Part shown: positions 7,484-17,124 of the stretch, one piece after another
How the letters are laid out: every line of letters starts with the position of its first letter
Position numbering within the stretch: the first letter of the stretch is position 1
Source: Hyphomicrobiales bacterium
Lineage (GTDB): Bacteria > Pseudomonadota > Alphaproteobacteria > Rhizobiales > Rhizobiaceae
Assembly: GCA_900467185.1 (NCBI GenBank)
Contig: UBPA01000023.1
Coordinates: 1-64,000 of the forward strand
Direction: 5' to 3'
DNA length: 64,000 nucleotides
The notes under the pieces: model-generated
The model's database searches: none
Told to the model about the DNA's origin: nothing
Seen by the model: only the letters and a program-made list of their open reading frames with translations
Made by a program: the position numbers and the translations under genes

Positions 7484-9028
7484 ATGAGGAGAACGTCGTT
7501 GAATTTCTGGAAATCCATCGCGCTGGTCGCGTCGACCGCTCTGATCGCCCCCGCCAGCCTTGCGCATGCGCAGGATGCGAGGGCCGTCACCATCGTGCTT
7601 CCCGCAGGTCCCGACCGGCTCGACCCCTGCGAGACGCCACGCTCCGTTATTGGCCGCATTATCAAGCAGAACGTTGTGGAGACATTGGTCGAACTGGACT
7701 ATGCCAACCAGAAGACGCTGCCGCGGCTGGCGACAAGCTGGGAGCAGACGGCGCCGACCGAGTGGATGTTCAAGCTCCGGCCCGGTATCACCTTCCATGA
7801 CGGCACGCCTTTCGACGCGAAATCTGTCGTCCACTCGCTGGAGCGCACCAACGATCCGGCGCTGACCTGCATCACACGCACCAAATATCTCGATGGAATC
7901 GACATCGCGGCCGTGGAGGTCGATCCGTTGACGGTAAAGTTCACGACAAAGACGGCGGTGCCGATCCTACCGACGCTGCTCGCGCAGCTCACCATCTCCT
8001 CCGTCAACACGCCGAAGGGCGAATACACCGCCAAGCCGATCGGCACGGGCCCGTACACCTTCGACCACTGGACGCAGGGCGAGAATGTCGGCCTGATCCG
8101 AAACGATGCCTACTGGGGCGACAAGCCCGTGATCGACAAGGCGACCTATGTCTGGCGCACGGAGTCCTCCGTGGCGGCCGCGATGGTGGAGACCGGCGAA
8201 GCCGATCTCGCCTTCTCAATCGCGCCGCAGGATGCGACCAATCCGGAGACGGACAAGGTCTATCCGAACTCCGACAGTGCGCTGTTCCGGCTGTCCGTCG
8301 ACATTCCCCCGCTCAACGACGTTCGCGTGCGCAAGGCGATCAACCTGGCCATCGACCGCAAGGCGTTCCTCGGCAGCGTCATCAGCGACAAGGCGGAGCT
8401 TGCGATGCAGCAGGTCGGCCCGAGCGCGCTCGGCTTCAATCCCAACCTGAAGCCCTGGGCTTACGATCCGGAGCAGGCGCAGAAGCTGCTGGCCGAAGCC
8501 AGGGCGGATGGCGTGGACGTCGATCGCGAGATCCGCATGATCGGCCGTCCGGCGATGTTTGCCAACTCGAACGAGTTCGTTGAAGCCTCCGCCGAAATGC
8601 TGCGCGCCATCGGCTTCAACATCAAGCTCGAAAACCTCGAAATGACGCAATGGCTGAAGATGGCGAACAAGCCCTTTTCGCCGGACCGGGCGCCCAACAT
8701 CTTCCTGACCATGCACGACAACAACAGCGGCGATGCGGCGTTCACGGCCTTCTTCAAGTATCACTCCAATGGCCGGCAGAGCGAACTGCACGACCCGGCG
8801 CTGGACGCCCTGATCGTCAGTGCCGGAACCAAGTCCGGCGACGAGCGGGTGCGGGAATACAACGAGGTCTTCCGCAAGATCTATGAGGACGTCGTCGCCG
8901 ACGTGCCGCTGTTCCACATGGTCAACTACATGCGCGTGGGAAAACGGCTGGACTTCACGCCCACGATCGCCAATGCCGTCGAGCTGCAACTGGCCCGGCT
9001 GAAGCTGGCCGACAAAGCGACCGACTGA
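7484..9028 (+). CDS. ABC importer periplasmic substrate-binding protein (family 5, peptide/nickel type)
   Basis: The product has 514 residues, typical of DppA/OppA-like receptors. A Sec signal peptide is visible (MRRTSLNFWKS, a hydrophobic core, AHAQ cleavage near residue 30). The family 5 segments are present: LVELDYANQKTLPRLATSWE, the 'tytFkLRpGItFHDGTPFDA' motif, GTGPYTFDHW and FVNDVRVRKAIN-like DVRVRKAINLAIDRKAF. ATG 7484 lacks a ribosome site, whereas GAGGAGA lies seven bases before an in-frame TTG at 7499, so translation may begin there; both leave a complete signal peptide. The cargo may be a peptide or an unrelated small acid, as this family is broad. The partners are the two permeases and fused ATPase that follow. 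Confidence 0.9.
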   Translation: MRRTSLNFWKSIALVASTALIAPASLAHAQDARAVTIVLPAGPDRLDPCETPRSVIGRIIKQNVVETLVELDYANQKTLPRLATSWEQTAPTEWMFKLRPGITFHDGTPFDAKSVVHSLERTNDPALTCITRTKYLDGIDIAAVEVDPLTVKFTTKTAVPILPTLLAQLTISSVNTPKGEYTAKPIGTGPYTFDHWTQGENVGLIRNDAYWGDKPVIDKATYVWRTESSVAAAMVETGEADLAFSIAPQDATNPETDKVYPNSDSALFRLSVDIPPLNDVRVRKAINLAIDRKAFLGSVISDKAELAMQQVGPSALGFNPNLKPWAYDPEQAQKLLAEARADGVDVDREIRMIGRPAMFANSNEFVEASAEMLRAIGFNIKLENLEMTQWLKMANKPFSPDRAPNIFLTMHDNNSGDAAFTAFFKYHSNGRQSELHDPALDALIVSAGTKSGDERVREYNEVFRKIYEDVVADVPLFHMVNYMRVGKRLDFTPTIANAVELQLARLKLADKATD

Positions 9029-9103
9029 CCGCCCAGCGGCGCGCCCTCTCGCATGGGCGCGTCGTGTCCGACCATCGATCCACATCCGGCGGAGGAGGCT
9101 GAT

Positions 9104-10021
9104 ATGGGTTCTTTCATCTTCAAGCGATCGTTGCAGAGCGTGTTCTCGCTCGTGGCGCTGATCATTCTGATCTTCTTTCTGGCGCGCATGACGGGCTCGC
9201 CCGCGGACCTGTATCTGCCGCAGGATGCGTCCGCGCAAGCGCGCTTCCAGTTCAACGAGCAGTACGGGTTCAACGATCCGCTGATCGAGCAGTTCGGCCG
9301 CTTCCTGTGGGGGCTCCTGCATTTCGACATGGGCCAGTCACTGCAGTTCTCGCGCCCTGCCGTCGATGTCGTGCTGCAGGCCTTCCCGACGACGCTGGCG
9401 CTTGCCGCCATCACCATGCCGCTCGTCCTGCTCGTGTCGATCGTCACCGGCTCGCTTGCCGCCTACCGTCCCGGCGGCGTCTTCGACCGGCTGGCCAGCA
9501 TTCTTTCGCTGATCGGCGCGAGCACGCCGAATTTCTGGGTGGCCATCGTTGGCGTCCTCGTTTTCGCCGTCACGCTTCGGGTGCTGCCAACGTCCGGCAC
9601 CGGCACCGCGCTGCACTGGATCCTGCCCGTCGGGGTTCTCATGCTGCGGCCGACCGGCGTGCTCGTGCAGGTCGTACGGACGTCCATGATGACGGCCCTG
9701 TCCTCCACCTATATCAAGACCGCACGCGCCAAGGGCGTCGGGTCGCGTGCCATCGTCTTCGTGCATGCGCTTCGCAACGGTCTGCTTCCTGTCATCACGG
9801 TCGCGAGCGACCAGGCGGCCGGCATCGTCAACGGCGCCGTCATCGTGGAAACCGTGTTCGGCTTTCCCGGCATCGGCAAGCTGATGATCGACTCGGTCCT
9901 GCTGCGGGATTTTGCCGTCATCCAGGCCGCCGTCCTCGTCACGGCCCTCGCCGTCTTCGTCATCAACATCATCGTGGATATCGCCTATGCCCTCGTCGAC
10001 CCGCGCATTCGGTACAGCTGA
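9104..10021 (+). CDS. ABC importer permease, DppB/OppB-like
   Basis: The 305-residue inner-membrane protein has about six helices, starting with a first hydrophobic helix (SVFSLVALIILIFFLARM), a periplasmic loop with NEQYGFNDPL, and the transport-domain helices. The EAA-like loop is RTSMMTALSSTYIKTARAKGVG. The end, VDIAYALVDPRIRY, is the usual DppB terminus. The start at 9104 has GGAGGAGG six bases upstream; an earlier frame start at 9053 adds non-homologous residues. It pairs with the next permease to form the channel. Confidence 0.9.
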   Translation: MGSFIFKRSLQSVFSLVALIILIFFLARMTGSPADLYLPQDASAQARFQFNEQYGFNDPLIEQFGRFLWGLLHFDMGQSLQFSRPAVDVVLQAFPTTLALAAITMPLVLLVSIVTGSLAAYRPGGVFDRLASILSLIGASTPNFWVAIVGVLVFAVTLRVLPTSGTGTALHWILPVGVLMLRPTGVLVQVVRTSMMTALSSTYIKTARAKGVGSRAIVFVHALRNGLLPVITVASDQAAGIVNGAVIVETVFGFPGIGKLMIDSVLLRDFAVIQAAVLVTALAVFVINIIVDIAYALVDPRIRYS

Positions 10022-10022
10022 G

Positions 10023-10949
10023 ATGGCCGCCCCCGTCTCGCTCACCGTCAGGCCCGCCGCGCCGTCCTCCGGCGTCCGGGAGATCCTCGGCCTTCTCTGG
10101 CAGGACAAGGTGGCCACCGTCTCAGCAACCCTCCTGACCCTCGTCCTCGCCTGCGTCCTTCTCGGACCCTGGCTGCTCGCCGATCAGGCGCGCGCCCTCA
10201 ATCTCATGGCGCGCAACGCCCCACCGTTCTCGATCGACAAGGGATGGCTGTTCGTGCTCGGGGCCGACGCGCTCGGCCGCAGCCTGCTCGCCCGTATCGT
10301 CGTCGCCAGCCAGAACACGATGCTGATCGCGGTCAGCGCGGTCGCCCTTTCCGTCATCATCGGCGGCATTCTCGGCCTCATCGCCGGCTATAAGGGCGGA
10401 TGGGCGAGTGCCATCCTCTTGCGGCTGGCGGATGCGATCATGAGTTTTCCGTCCATGCTTCTGGCGGTCATCGTGCTCTTCGTGTTCGATCCCGGCGTCA
10501 CCAACGTCATCCTCGTGCTGGCCGTCTCCCGCATCCCGATCTTCCTGCGCACGGTGCGGGCCGAGGTGCTGGAAATTAAGGAGCGCATGTTCGTCATTGC
10601 CGCACGCGCTATGGGCGCTCGCACGGACCGCGTGCTCCTGCGCCATGTCGCACCGATGATCCTGCCGACCATCATCAACCTGGCGGCCCTCGAGATTGCC
10701 TTCGTCATGCTCGTGGAGTCCGGCCTTTCCTTCCTCGGCATCGGCATCCAGCCGCCCGAGGTCACCTGGGGCCTGATGGTGGCCGATGGCCGCAACTATC
10801 TGGGTTCCGCCTGGTGGCTCGCCTTCTGGCCCGGCGTCGCCATCATGCTCGTCACCATGGCCCTCAACCTTCTTTCCAACTGGCTCCGCGTCGTCACCGA
10901 TCCGGTCGAACGCTGGCGCCTCCAGACATCGGTAGGCAGACATGACTGA
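10023..10949 (+). CDS. ABC importer permease, DppC/OppC-like
   Basis: The 308-residue permease starts one base after the DppB-like stop. It has an N-terminal helix after a short cytoplasmic lead, the GADALGRSLLARIVVASQNTML motif (the conserved 'GTD.lGRD.lSRli.G' of DppC), and an EAA loop (RAEVLEIKERMFVIAARAMGA). The C-terminal part has SGLSFLGIGIQPPEVTWG and LNLLSNWLRVVTDP, all standard for the family. Its end overlaps the ATPase start by eight bases, so the four transport genes are coupled. Confidence 0.9.
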   Translation: MAAPVSLTVRPAAPSSGVREILGLLWQDKVATVSATLLTLVLACVLLGPWLLADQARALNLMARNAPPFSIDKGWLFVLGADALGRSLLARIVVASQNTMLIAVSAVALSVIIGGILGLIAGYKGGWASAILLRLADAIMSFPSMLLAVIVLFVFDPGVTNVILVLAVSRIPIFLRTVRAEVLEIKERMFVIAARAMGARTDRVLLRHVAPMILPTIINLAALEIAFVMLVESGLSFLGIGIQPPEVTWGLMVADGRNYLGSAWWLAFWPGVAIMLVTMALNLLSNWLRVVTDPVERWRLQTSVGRHD

Positions 10950-12573
10950 GCAGCCGCTTCTCGACATTCGCCATCTCTCGATCGACTTCCCCAATCGCCA
11001 CGGCGTCGTCCATGCCGTTGCCGACGTCAGCTGGTCCGTGAATCCGGGCGAAACACTGGCAATCCTGGGTGAAAGCGGCTCCGGCAAGAGCGTCAGCGCA
11101 TCGGCGGTGATGGACTTGGTGGATGCGCCGCCCGCGCTCATCACCAGCGGCGAAATCCTCTACCGCGGCCGCGATCTTTTGAAGACGCCGCGCGACGAGC
11201 GCCGCAAGATCAACGGCAAGAATATCTCCATGATTTTCCAGGATCCTCTGGCGGCCCTCAACCCGGTCTATCCGGTCGGCTGGCAGATCGCGGAGACGCT
11301 GCGGGTCCACGGCATCGACAAGGTGACAGCCCATGCACGGGTGATCGATCTTCTTGGCCGCGTCGGCATCGCCGATCCGGAGCGCCGGGCGAAACAGTAT
11401 CCGCACTAGTTTTCCGGCGGCCAGCGTCAGCGCATCATGATCGCGTCGGCCATCGCGCTCGAGCCCGACCTGCTGATTGCCGACGAGCCGACCAGCGCGC
11501 TCGACGTAACGGTCCAGGCGCAGGTTCTGAAGCTTTTGAAGGAGTTGCAGGCGGAAAGCGGTATGGGTCTCGTGCTGATCACCCACGATCTCGGCGTTGT
11601 GGAAAAAGTGGCAGATCGCGTCGTCGTCATGCAGAACGGCCGGATCGTCGAAGCGGGAACGGCAACCGCCATCATGACCAAACCGCAGCACCCCTATACC
11701 CGTAAGCTGATCGACGCGATGCCCGGACGTCATGGTTTCGAGACGCCGCCGAGCGTCGCGGCGAGCGCGCAGCTCCTTCTGGAGGTGCGCAACGTCTCGC
11801 GCGTCTACGGCGTTCTTCCCGGCAAGGTCTCCGAGATCGGGCCGAATGCTGTGAAAGCCGTGGACGATGCGAGCTTCGTGTTGAACAAGGGGGAAACGCT
11901 CGGCATCGTCGGCGAATCCGGCTCCGGCAAATCGACGCTTGCCCGGATGCTGCTCGGGCTCGACAAGCCGACGCTCGGCACGATCCGGTTCGATGGTCAC
12001 GATCTCAACGCCATGTCGGCGGCTCAGACGTTCAGGGTGCGGCGGCGGATGCAGTTCGTTTTCCAGGACCCCACTGCCTCGCTCAACCCGCGCATGACGG
12101 TTGGCCAGATTGTCTCGGAGCCCTGGGCGATCCATGCCGATGTGCTGGAAAAGCGGCTCTGGCGCGACCGTGCCATCGATCTTCTGGAGCGCGTCGGCCT
12201 GAAGGCCGACCAGATCGACCGCCATCCGCACCAGTTCTCCGGCGGCCAGCGCCAGCGCATCGCTATCGCTCGGGCGCTGGCTCTCCAGCCGGATGTTATC
12301 GTTTGCGACGAGGCGGTGTCGGCGCTCGACGTGTCAGTACAGGCGCAGGTGATCGATCTTCTGAAGACGCTTCGTCGCGATTTCGGTCTTTCCTACATTT
12401 TCATCGCCCACGACCTTGCGCTGATCCGCGACTTCGCAACCTCCACCATCGTCATGTACAGGGGGCAGATCGTCGAGCATGGATCAACGGAAGCTCTCTT
12501 TCGCTCACCAAAGCATGAGTACACCCAGAGGTTGCTTAAAGCTAGCGACATGCGCCTTGAGGAGGCAGCTTGA
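10942..12573 (+). pseudogene. Fused double ABC ATPase (DppD-DppF type) interrupted by an in-frame TAG
   Basis: If read through, the product has 543 residues with two nucleotide-binding domains. The first has Walker A GESGSGKS near residue 45 and a D-loop DEPTSALD; the second has [21 protein letters not shown] and CDEAVSALD. At 11407-11409 codon 156 is TAG in YPH-stop-FSGGQ, directly before the ABC signature of domain one. The equivalent position in domain two reads CAC CAG, so a single CAG-to-TAG change is the simplest origin. A restart at 11437 would lack Walker A of the first domain. Without suppression or correction, the importer has no complete ATPase encoded here. A sequencing error remains possible. 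Confidence 0.85.
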
Positions 12574-12799
12574 CGACCTCTGCGTGTCCAATGCGCGGGG
12601 CGAGGTTGCCGTTCCACTTTGCCCGGTCTTGGCTCAATAGGCCTTGTACCAGCGGCTTTCTGTATCGAAGCGGTTGATGAGGTACTTGCGCGTTACGGCA
12701 AGGGTGCGTGGCAGGAGAACCGGATGATCCGGATAGAGCTCCTGCGCCCTTAATGGTATACACCGGCTCGGCAATTCCGCCGGATCACGGATTAACCTC

Positions 12800-13558
12800 A
12801 TGCTGACAGTGACATCGGTAATGCGTTTGGCGTCGGCGTGCAGTGCGTGCATCGCCTGCGACGTTCGCACTATGGCCGTCTGTGCGGCGCTGGAGGATGA
12901 TCAAGTGGAGGCGCTTGAGAGGATCATGACCTCGCGTCATCTTTCGAATGACGAGATGTTGGTCGGTGAGGGCGATGCGCTGACGCGTGTTTTCAGTCTG
13001 ACAGCAGGCATGCTGCGCCTGTCCATTGCCCTGCCGGATGGACGGCGGCAGATCACGGGTTTCCTGATGCCCGGCGATTATCTTGGCCTTGCCGACGAGG
13101 ATGTTCATTCAGCAACGGCCGAAGCCATTGGCGACGTTCGCCTCTGCTCGTTCCCGGTGCGTGATATGAATGCCCTGATGGAGCGGTTTCCGCTGCTCAA
13201 GGACCGGCTGCATGCCATGACGCGCTCAGCACTCCGTCAGGCTCGGGACAACCAGATGGTTCTCGGGCGTCTGGCGCCGGTGGAGAAGCTCGCGACCTTT
13301 CTCGTCACGCTGTCGCAGCGCGCATCCGAGCGGAAGCTTTCAGCCAATCCGCTGGTGCTTCCCATGTCGCGCACCGATATCGCGGATTATCTCGGCCTGA
13401 CGATTGAGACGGTCAGCCGTTCCTTCACCAAGCTGCGTAATCAGGGCCTGATCCATCTTCCCGATCCGCATCGGGTTGCGGTGGCAGATATGGCGGCACT
13501 TCAGGCTGTGGCTGGGATTGAACTGCACGGATCGTCGAGCCGACCATCGCGCAGATGA
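12800..13558 (+). CDS. fnrN: FNR-type Crp family regulator with iron-sulfur cysteines
   Basis: The 252-residue protein has the N-terminal cysteine pattern C14-x2-C17-x2-C20-x7-C28 and an internal Cys in VRLCSFPVRD at the position of E. coli FNR Cys122. It has a cyclic-nucleotide-like beta-roll (DGRRQITGFLMPGDYLGL) and a C-terminal helix-turn-helix LPMSRTDIADYLGLTIETVSRSFTKL, whose ETVSR matches FNR's DNA-reading E-x2-SR. This predicts oxygen sensing by a 4Fe-4S cluster and binding to TTGAT-N4-ATCAA sites, one of which lies at 17030. The gene converges on cydC with a 58-bp overlap of the 3' ends. The symbol reflects the FnrN subclass and is inferred. Confidence 0.88.
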   Translation: MLTVTSVMRLASACSACIACDVRTMAVCAALEDDQVEALERIMTSRHLSNDEMLVGEGDALTRVFSLTAGMLRLSIALPDGRRQITGFLMPGDYLGLADEDVHSATAEAIGDVRLCSFPVRDMNALMERFPLLKDRLHAMTRSALRQARDNQMVLGRLAPVEKLATFLVTLSQRASERKLSANPLVLPMSRTDIADYLGLTIETVSRSFTKLRNQGLIHLPDPHRVAVADMAALQAVAGIELHGSSSRPSRR

Positions 13559-15183
13559 AGCACGCGATCGACGACGCCTGAGGGCAGGGCGGCATGGGTG
13601 ATGAGGATAACCGTGCGGCCGGCCGTCGCCTCGCCGAGGTCGTTGAGGAAGGCAAGCTCGGTAGCACGGTCGAGACCGCTCGTCGGTTCGTCCAGCACCA
13701 GAATGCCGGCGCCCGAGAGAAGCGTGCGGGCAAGGCACAGACGACGCGCCTGCCCCGCTGACAGGGTCAGCCCGCCTTCACTGAGCGGTGTCGCTAGTCC
13801 CATCGGCATGGCGCGCACAGTGCTTTCCAGCCGCGCCTTGGCGAGCGCTGCCCAGCACGCGGCATCGTCAGCATCATGCAGCGCAATCCGCAAATTGTCG
13901 CGGATCGTGCCGATGAAGACGGGCGCGTCCTGCTCGAGAAGCGCAACGCGCCGGTGAAGCGCGTTTTGCGAGACATCGCGCAGATCGACACCGCCCACGC
14001 AGATGCGTCCGGCATCCGGATCGCGCAGGCGCAGGAGAAGGGAGGCAAGCGTGGACTTGCCGCCGCCGCTCGGGCCGTGGATTGCGATGCGCGACCCGGC
14101 TTCAACAGCAAGATTCAACGATCTCAGCACCGGACGGGCGGCGTCATGACCGTAGGTAATATTTTCCAGCACGAGCGATGCACCCAAGCCGAGCGGAACA
14201 GGATTTTGCGGATCTGTGACCGGCGCCGGCAGGTCGGCCAGCGCCCTCAGCCGTTCGGCTGCCGTAACCGCATTGCCGAACTTCGCGACCTGCCGGACGA
14301 CGGCGGCGGTCGCCTCGAAGCTTCCGAGCGTTGCCAGAAGCAGGCCGACGAGGAGGGGGCCGCTTAGGGCCTGAGCCTCCAGCGCTTGGAGGCCGAAGGC
14401 GAGAACGGTGATGATCGTGGCGCCTGCGAGAAAGGTGATGGCAGACGTGGCTATTGCCGCGATGCAGGCAAGGCGCTCCCGCGCCGCCGCCAGCTTCGCG
14501 GCGATCGCATCGGACCTCGCGCGCATGGCATCCGTCGAAGAGAACGCGATTAGATCCGCATGTCCGTCGATAAGGTCGAACGCGGCGATCCTGAGATCGG
14601 CCGAGAGGCAGACAATCGAGGCGCCTGTGCGGCGGGTGAAGGTGGACAGCAATGCGGGCACTCTGAGGAGCGCTGATGCCATCGCCACCGCGTAGACTAA
14701 ACCGGCGGCGGGTAGCAGAACCATCAGGACCGCTGACATGCCGAAAGCGACCACGATGCCGGTTGCGAGCGGCCCTGCCGCGACAATAAAGATGCTGTCG
14801 AGCGTATCGACATCCGCTGTTAGGCGCGAGACCGTATCGCCTCGCCGAAGGGCATGGTGGGACTGCGCTGCAGAGGGACCGACGCGGAGGAAGAGCCAGT
14901 TTCGGATGTCGGCGAGCACCCGTAGCGTTGTATCGTGCCCGGACAGTTTTTCGCCATAACGTGACAGGATGCGTAAAAGCGACAGGCCGCGCACGGCCGC
15001 GGAAGGGCCGAACAGGTTGAAGCTCATGGCAGCCGTCGTCAGGAAAGCCGCCGTCAGGAACCAGCCGGAAAGGCCGAGAAGGACGATGCCGGCTGTCAGC
15101 GTCAGAAGCGACAGCAGCAGGGCTGTGAGGAACCCGCCGCGATGGCGGGCAAAAAGGGGATGAAACGAAAGGAGAGTTTTCAT
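13501..15183 (-). CDS. cydC: Thiol reductant ABC exporter subunit CydC
   Basis: The 560-residue protein is a half-transporter. The N-terminal membrane domain (about residues 1-310) has the CydC-typical GLSGWFLTAAFL and RGLSLLRILSRYGEKLSGHDTTLRVL motifs. The ATPase domain has GPSGGGKSTLASLLL (Walker A), signature LSAGQARRLCLARTLL and Walker B LVLDEPTSGLD. With CydD it exports cysteine/glutathione to the periplasm and is needed for cytochrome bd assembly. It starts inside the CydD stop (ATGA overlap), so the two are coupled. Its 3' end overlaps the convergent fnr gene. Confidence 0.93.
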   Translation of the reverse strand: MKTLLSFHPLFARHRGGFLTALLLSLLTLTAGIVLLGLSGWFLTAAFLTTAAMSFNLFGPSAAVRGLSLLRILSRYGEKLSGHDTTLRVLADIRNWLFLRVGPSAAQSHHALRRGDTVSRLTADVDTLDSIFIVAAGPLATGIVVAFGMSAVLMVLLPAAGLVYAVAMASALLRVPALLSTFTRRTGASIVCLSADLRIAAFDLIDGHADLIAFSSTDAMRARSDAIAAKLAAARERLACIAAIATSAITFLAGATIITVLAFGLQALEAQALSGPLLVGLLLATLGSFEATAAVVRQVAKFGNAVTAAERLRALADLPAPVTDPQNPVPLGLGASLVLENITYGHDAARPVLRSLNLAVEAGSRIAIHGPSGGGKSTLASLLLRLRDPDAGRICVGGVDLRDVSQNALHRRVALLEQDAPVFIGTIRDNLRIALHDADDAACWAALAKARLESTVRAMPMGLATPLSEGGLTLSAGQARRLCLARTLLSGAGILVLDEPTSGLDRATELAFLNDLGEATAGRTVILITHAALPSGVVDRVLHLRDGRLDDPCSSIPATA

Positions 15184-16973
15184 GCGGCGTGGTCCTGGAC
15201 GTGAAGGGCAGGGCGGCGGGCAGTGACGAGACGCGCATCGCGGAAGGTAAGGACCGTGTCCATGCGGTCGGCGATTGCCAGGGCATGCGTTGCGACGACG
15301 AGCGTGCGGCCGGCGGCAAAAGCGAGGATGCCGTCAAGCACGCGCGCTTCCGTGTCCGGGTCGAGATGGGCCGTCGGCTCGTCGAGGAAGATGACAGAGG
15401 GGTTGGTCAGGTAAAGCCGGGCAAGCGCCACACGCTGCGCCTCGCCGCCGGAGAGCCCGAGGCCATTCTCGCCGACCGGGGTCTCAAGACCGGCCAGCAG
15501 GCGGTCGCTGAAGGCGGTGACGCAGGCGATGTCGGCCGCACGACGCACCATCGCATCGTCTGCATCGCGGCAACCAAGGCAGATATTGTCGGCAATCGTG
15601 CCATGGAACAGGCGCGACCGCTGGCTGACGATGGCGAGCTTTCGTCTGAGGTCCGCCTCTGGAATTTCCTCCAGCCTGTCTTCGCCGAGCTGGAGCGAAC
15701 CTTCGAAAGGGCGAAGCCTTGCCAGAGCGTTCAGCAGCGTCGATTTTCCAACGCCGCTTGCGCCCAGAAGGGCAACGTGCCGTCTGGCGGGGATGATCAG
15801 ATCTGTCGGAAGCAGCAGCGTGGTTTGGCCGTCCGGGGTCTGGAGCGAGAGGCCGCGGGCGGTGAAGCCGAGCGGCTGCGGACATCTTGCAAAAGATGTC
15901 AGCGCGACGCTCGCTGCTCCACGCACGACGGCAGGCGGGATCTCCTCGAACTGGAGGGCGATCTCCGCCAGTGCGCCCTTGGCCTGGGCGCGGTCATGGT
16001 AGTGCGCCGCAAGCTGGCGCAGCGGCTGGTACACCTCCGGCGCCATGAGCAGGCAGAAGAGCCCGGCCTGGAGCGAGAGGTTCGTGAACCGCGCGTCCAC
16101 CATGTCGAGAAACGTCAGCCCGACATAAAGCGCGACACCGGCAACGCCGAGGGCAGCGAAAAATTCTAGCACGGCGGATGACAGGAACGCGATGCGCAGC
16201 ACGCGCAGGGTCCGCCGGCGCAGTTCGTCCGTGGCCGTTCGTATCGCTTCGGCTTCCGCGTCCATGCAGCCGAACAGCATTAGCGTCTGCAAGCCGCGCA
16301 ACCGATCGGCAAAGAGGCCCGAAAGCCGCGAGAGTTTCTCCGCCTGCGCATCGCTTGCCGCCTGCGCACCCCAGCCGACAAGCGCCATAAACAGCGGGAT
16401 CATTGGCACGGTCAGCAGGAACAGAAGACAGACCACCCCGTCGAACGGCAGGACGGCGGCGGCAAATATGAGCGGTAGCACGCCGGCCTGAATGGTGGCG
16501 GGCAGAAAGCGCGAGAAGTAGCCGTCGAGTGCTTCGACCTGATCGACAATCGCGCCAGCCAGTGCGCCGGAGGTTCGGGCGTGAACCCACTCGGACTGCT
16601 TGTCGATCAGGCGGCCGGTGAGCGCGTCGCGAAGCCGGCGCTTGATGCGCTCGCAGGCCTTGGCGGCGGCGCAATCGCCAAGGAACACCAACGTCATGCG
16701 CAGGAGAAGCAGTGCAGCGAATGCGGCGATGTCGGGAGCGAGATCCACGAGCGGCCGCCCCCCGGAGATCGCGTCCCCGAGAACACGCGAAAGGAGGTAG
16801 GCCTGTCCGACGAGCACGAGCCCGGCGGCCAGCGGCAGGGCGATGGCGATGCCGAGCGCGAGGCCGCCATGGCGACGCAGGCCGGCAAGCTGCGCCCGCT
16901 GTGATGCCGGTGCCGATGCCGGCGACGGCGCCGCAGACGCCCGGTCCGGTGCATGTCCCACTGTCTTCGTCAT
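15180..16973 (-). CDS. cydD: Thiol reductant ABC exporter subunit CydD
   Basis: The 597-residue protein is the partner half-transporter of CydC. After a Ser/Ala-rich lead of about 30 residues come six helices with the CydD motifs RRHGGLALGIA, LARCV-type loops and SEWVHARTSGALAGAIVDQVEALDGYFSRFLPA. The ATPase carries GASGVGKSTLLNAL, LSGGEAQRVALARLYL and FLDEPTAHLD. It starts 57 bp from the perfect FNR box, which it shares with the divergent cydABX-hemN operon. This gives paired, oxygen-controlled expression of the oxidase and its maturation exporter. Confidence 0.93.
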   Translation of the reverse strand: MTKTVGHAPDRASAAPSPASAPASQRAQLAGLRRHGGLALGIAIALPLAAGLVLVGQAYLLSRVLGDAISGGRPLVDLAPDIAAFAALLLLRMTLVFLGDCAAAKACERIKRRLRDALTGRLIDKQSEWVHARTSGALAGAIVDQVEALDGYFSRFLPATIQAGVLPLIFAAAVLPFDGVVCLLFLLTVPMIPLFMALVGWGAQAASDAQAEKLSRLSGLFADRLRGLQTLMLFGCMDAEAEAIRTATDELRRRTLRVLRIAFLSSAVLEFFAALGVAGVALYVGLTFLDMVDARFTNLSLQAGLFCLLMAPEVYQPLRQLAAHYHDRAQAKGALAEIALQFEEIPPAVVRGAASVALTSFARCPQPLGFTARGLSLQTPDGQTTLLLPTDLIIPARRHVALLGASGVGKSTLLNALARLRPFEGSLQLGEDRLEEIPEADLRRKLAIVSQRSRLFHGTIADNICLGCRDADDAMVRRAADIACVTAFSDRLLAGLETPVGENGLGLSGGEAQRVALARLYLTNPSVIFLDEPTAHLDPDTEARVLDGILAFAAGRTLVVATHALAIADRMDTVLTFRDARLVTARRPALHVQDHAA

Positions 16974-17029
16974 ATTCGCTCACCGTTTTCTGTTCCTCTT
17001 CTTCTATTCCGTCGAAATGCGAGGCCGCA

Positions 17030-17043
17030 TTGATTTCAATCAA
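17030..17043. promoter_or_regulatory. Perfect FNR/FixK box (anaerobox) between cydD and cydA
   Basis: TTGATTTCAATCAA is an exact TTGAT-N4-ATCAA palindrome, the consensus for FNR/FixK/FnrN. It lies 57 bp before the cydD start and 82 bp before the cydA start, so one site could serve both divergent promoters. An FNR-type regulator with complete cysteine set is encoded at 12800, in the same cluster. Confidence 0.88.
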
Positions 17044-17124
17044 GGCGGTGGCCGGGACAGGGCGCTAGAGGTCGTTGCGAGCCGGCCATTCGACCGGCAT
17101 TTCTGAACACAGGCGGGTAGAGCC

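Noticed and set aside
8216-9322. 368-residue minus-strand frame opposite the binding-protein gene
   Set aside because: Repetitive Arg/Glu/Gln-rich composition typical of an antisense shadow in GC-rich DNA.
12634-12870. Minus-strand frame ending LPRTLAVTRKYLINRFDTES
   Set aside because: It overlaps the FNR gene start, has no recognised family and no upstream continuation; possibly a gene tail but unsupported.
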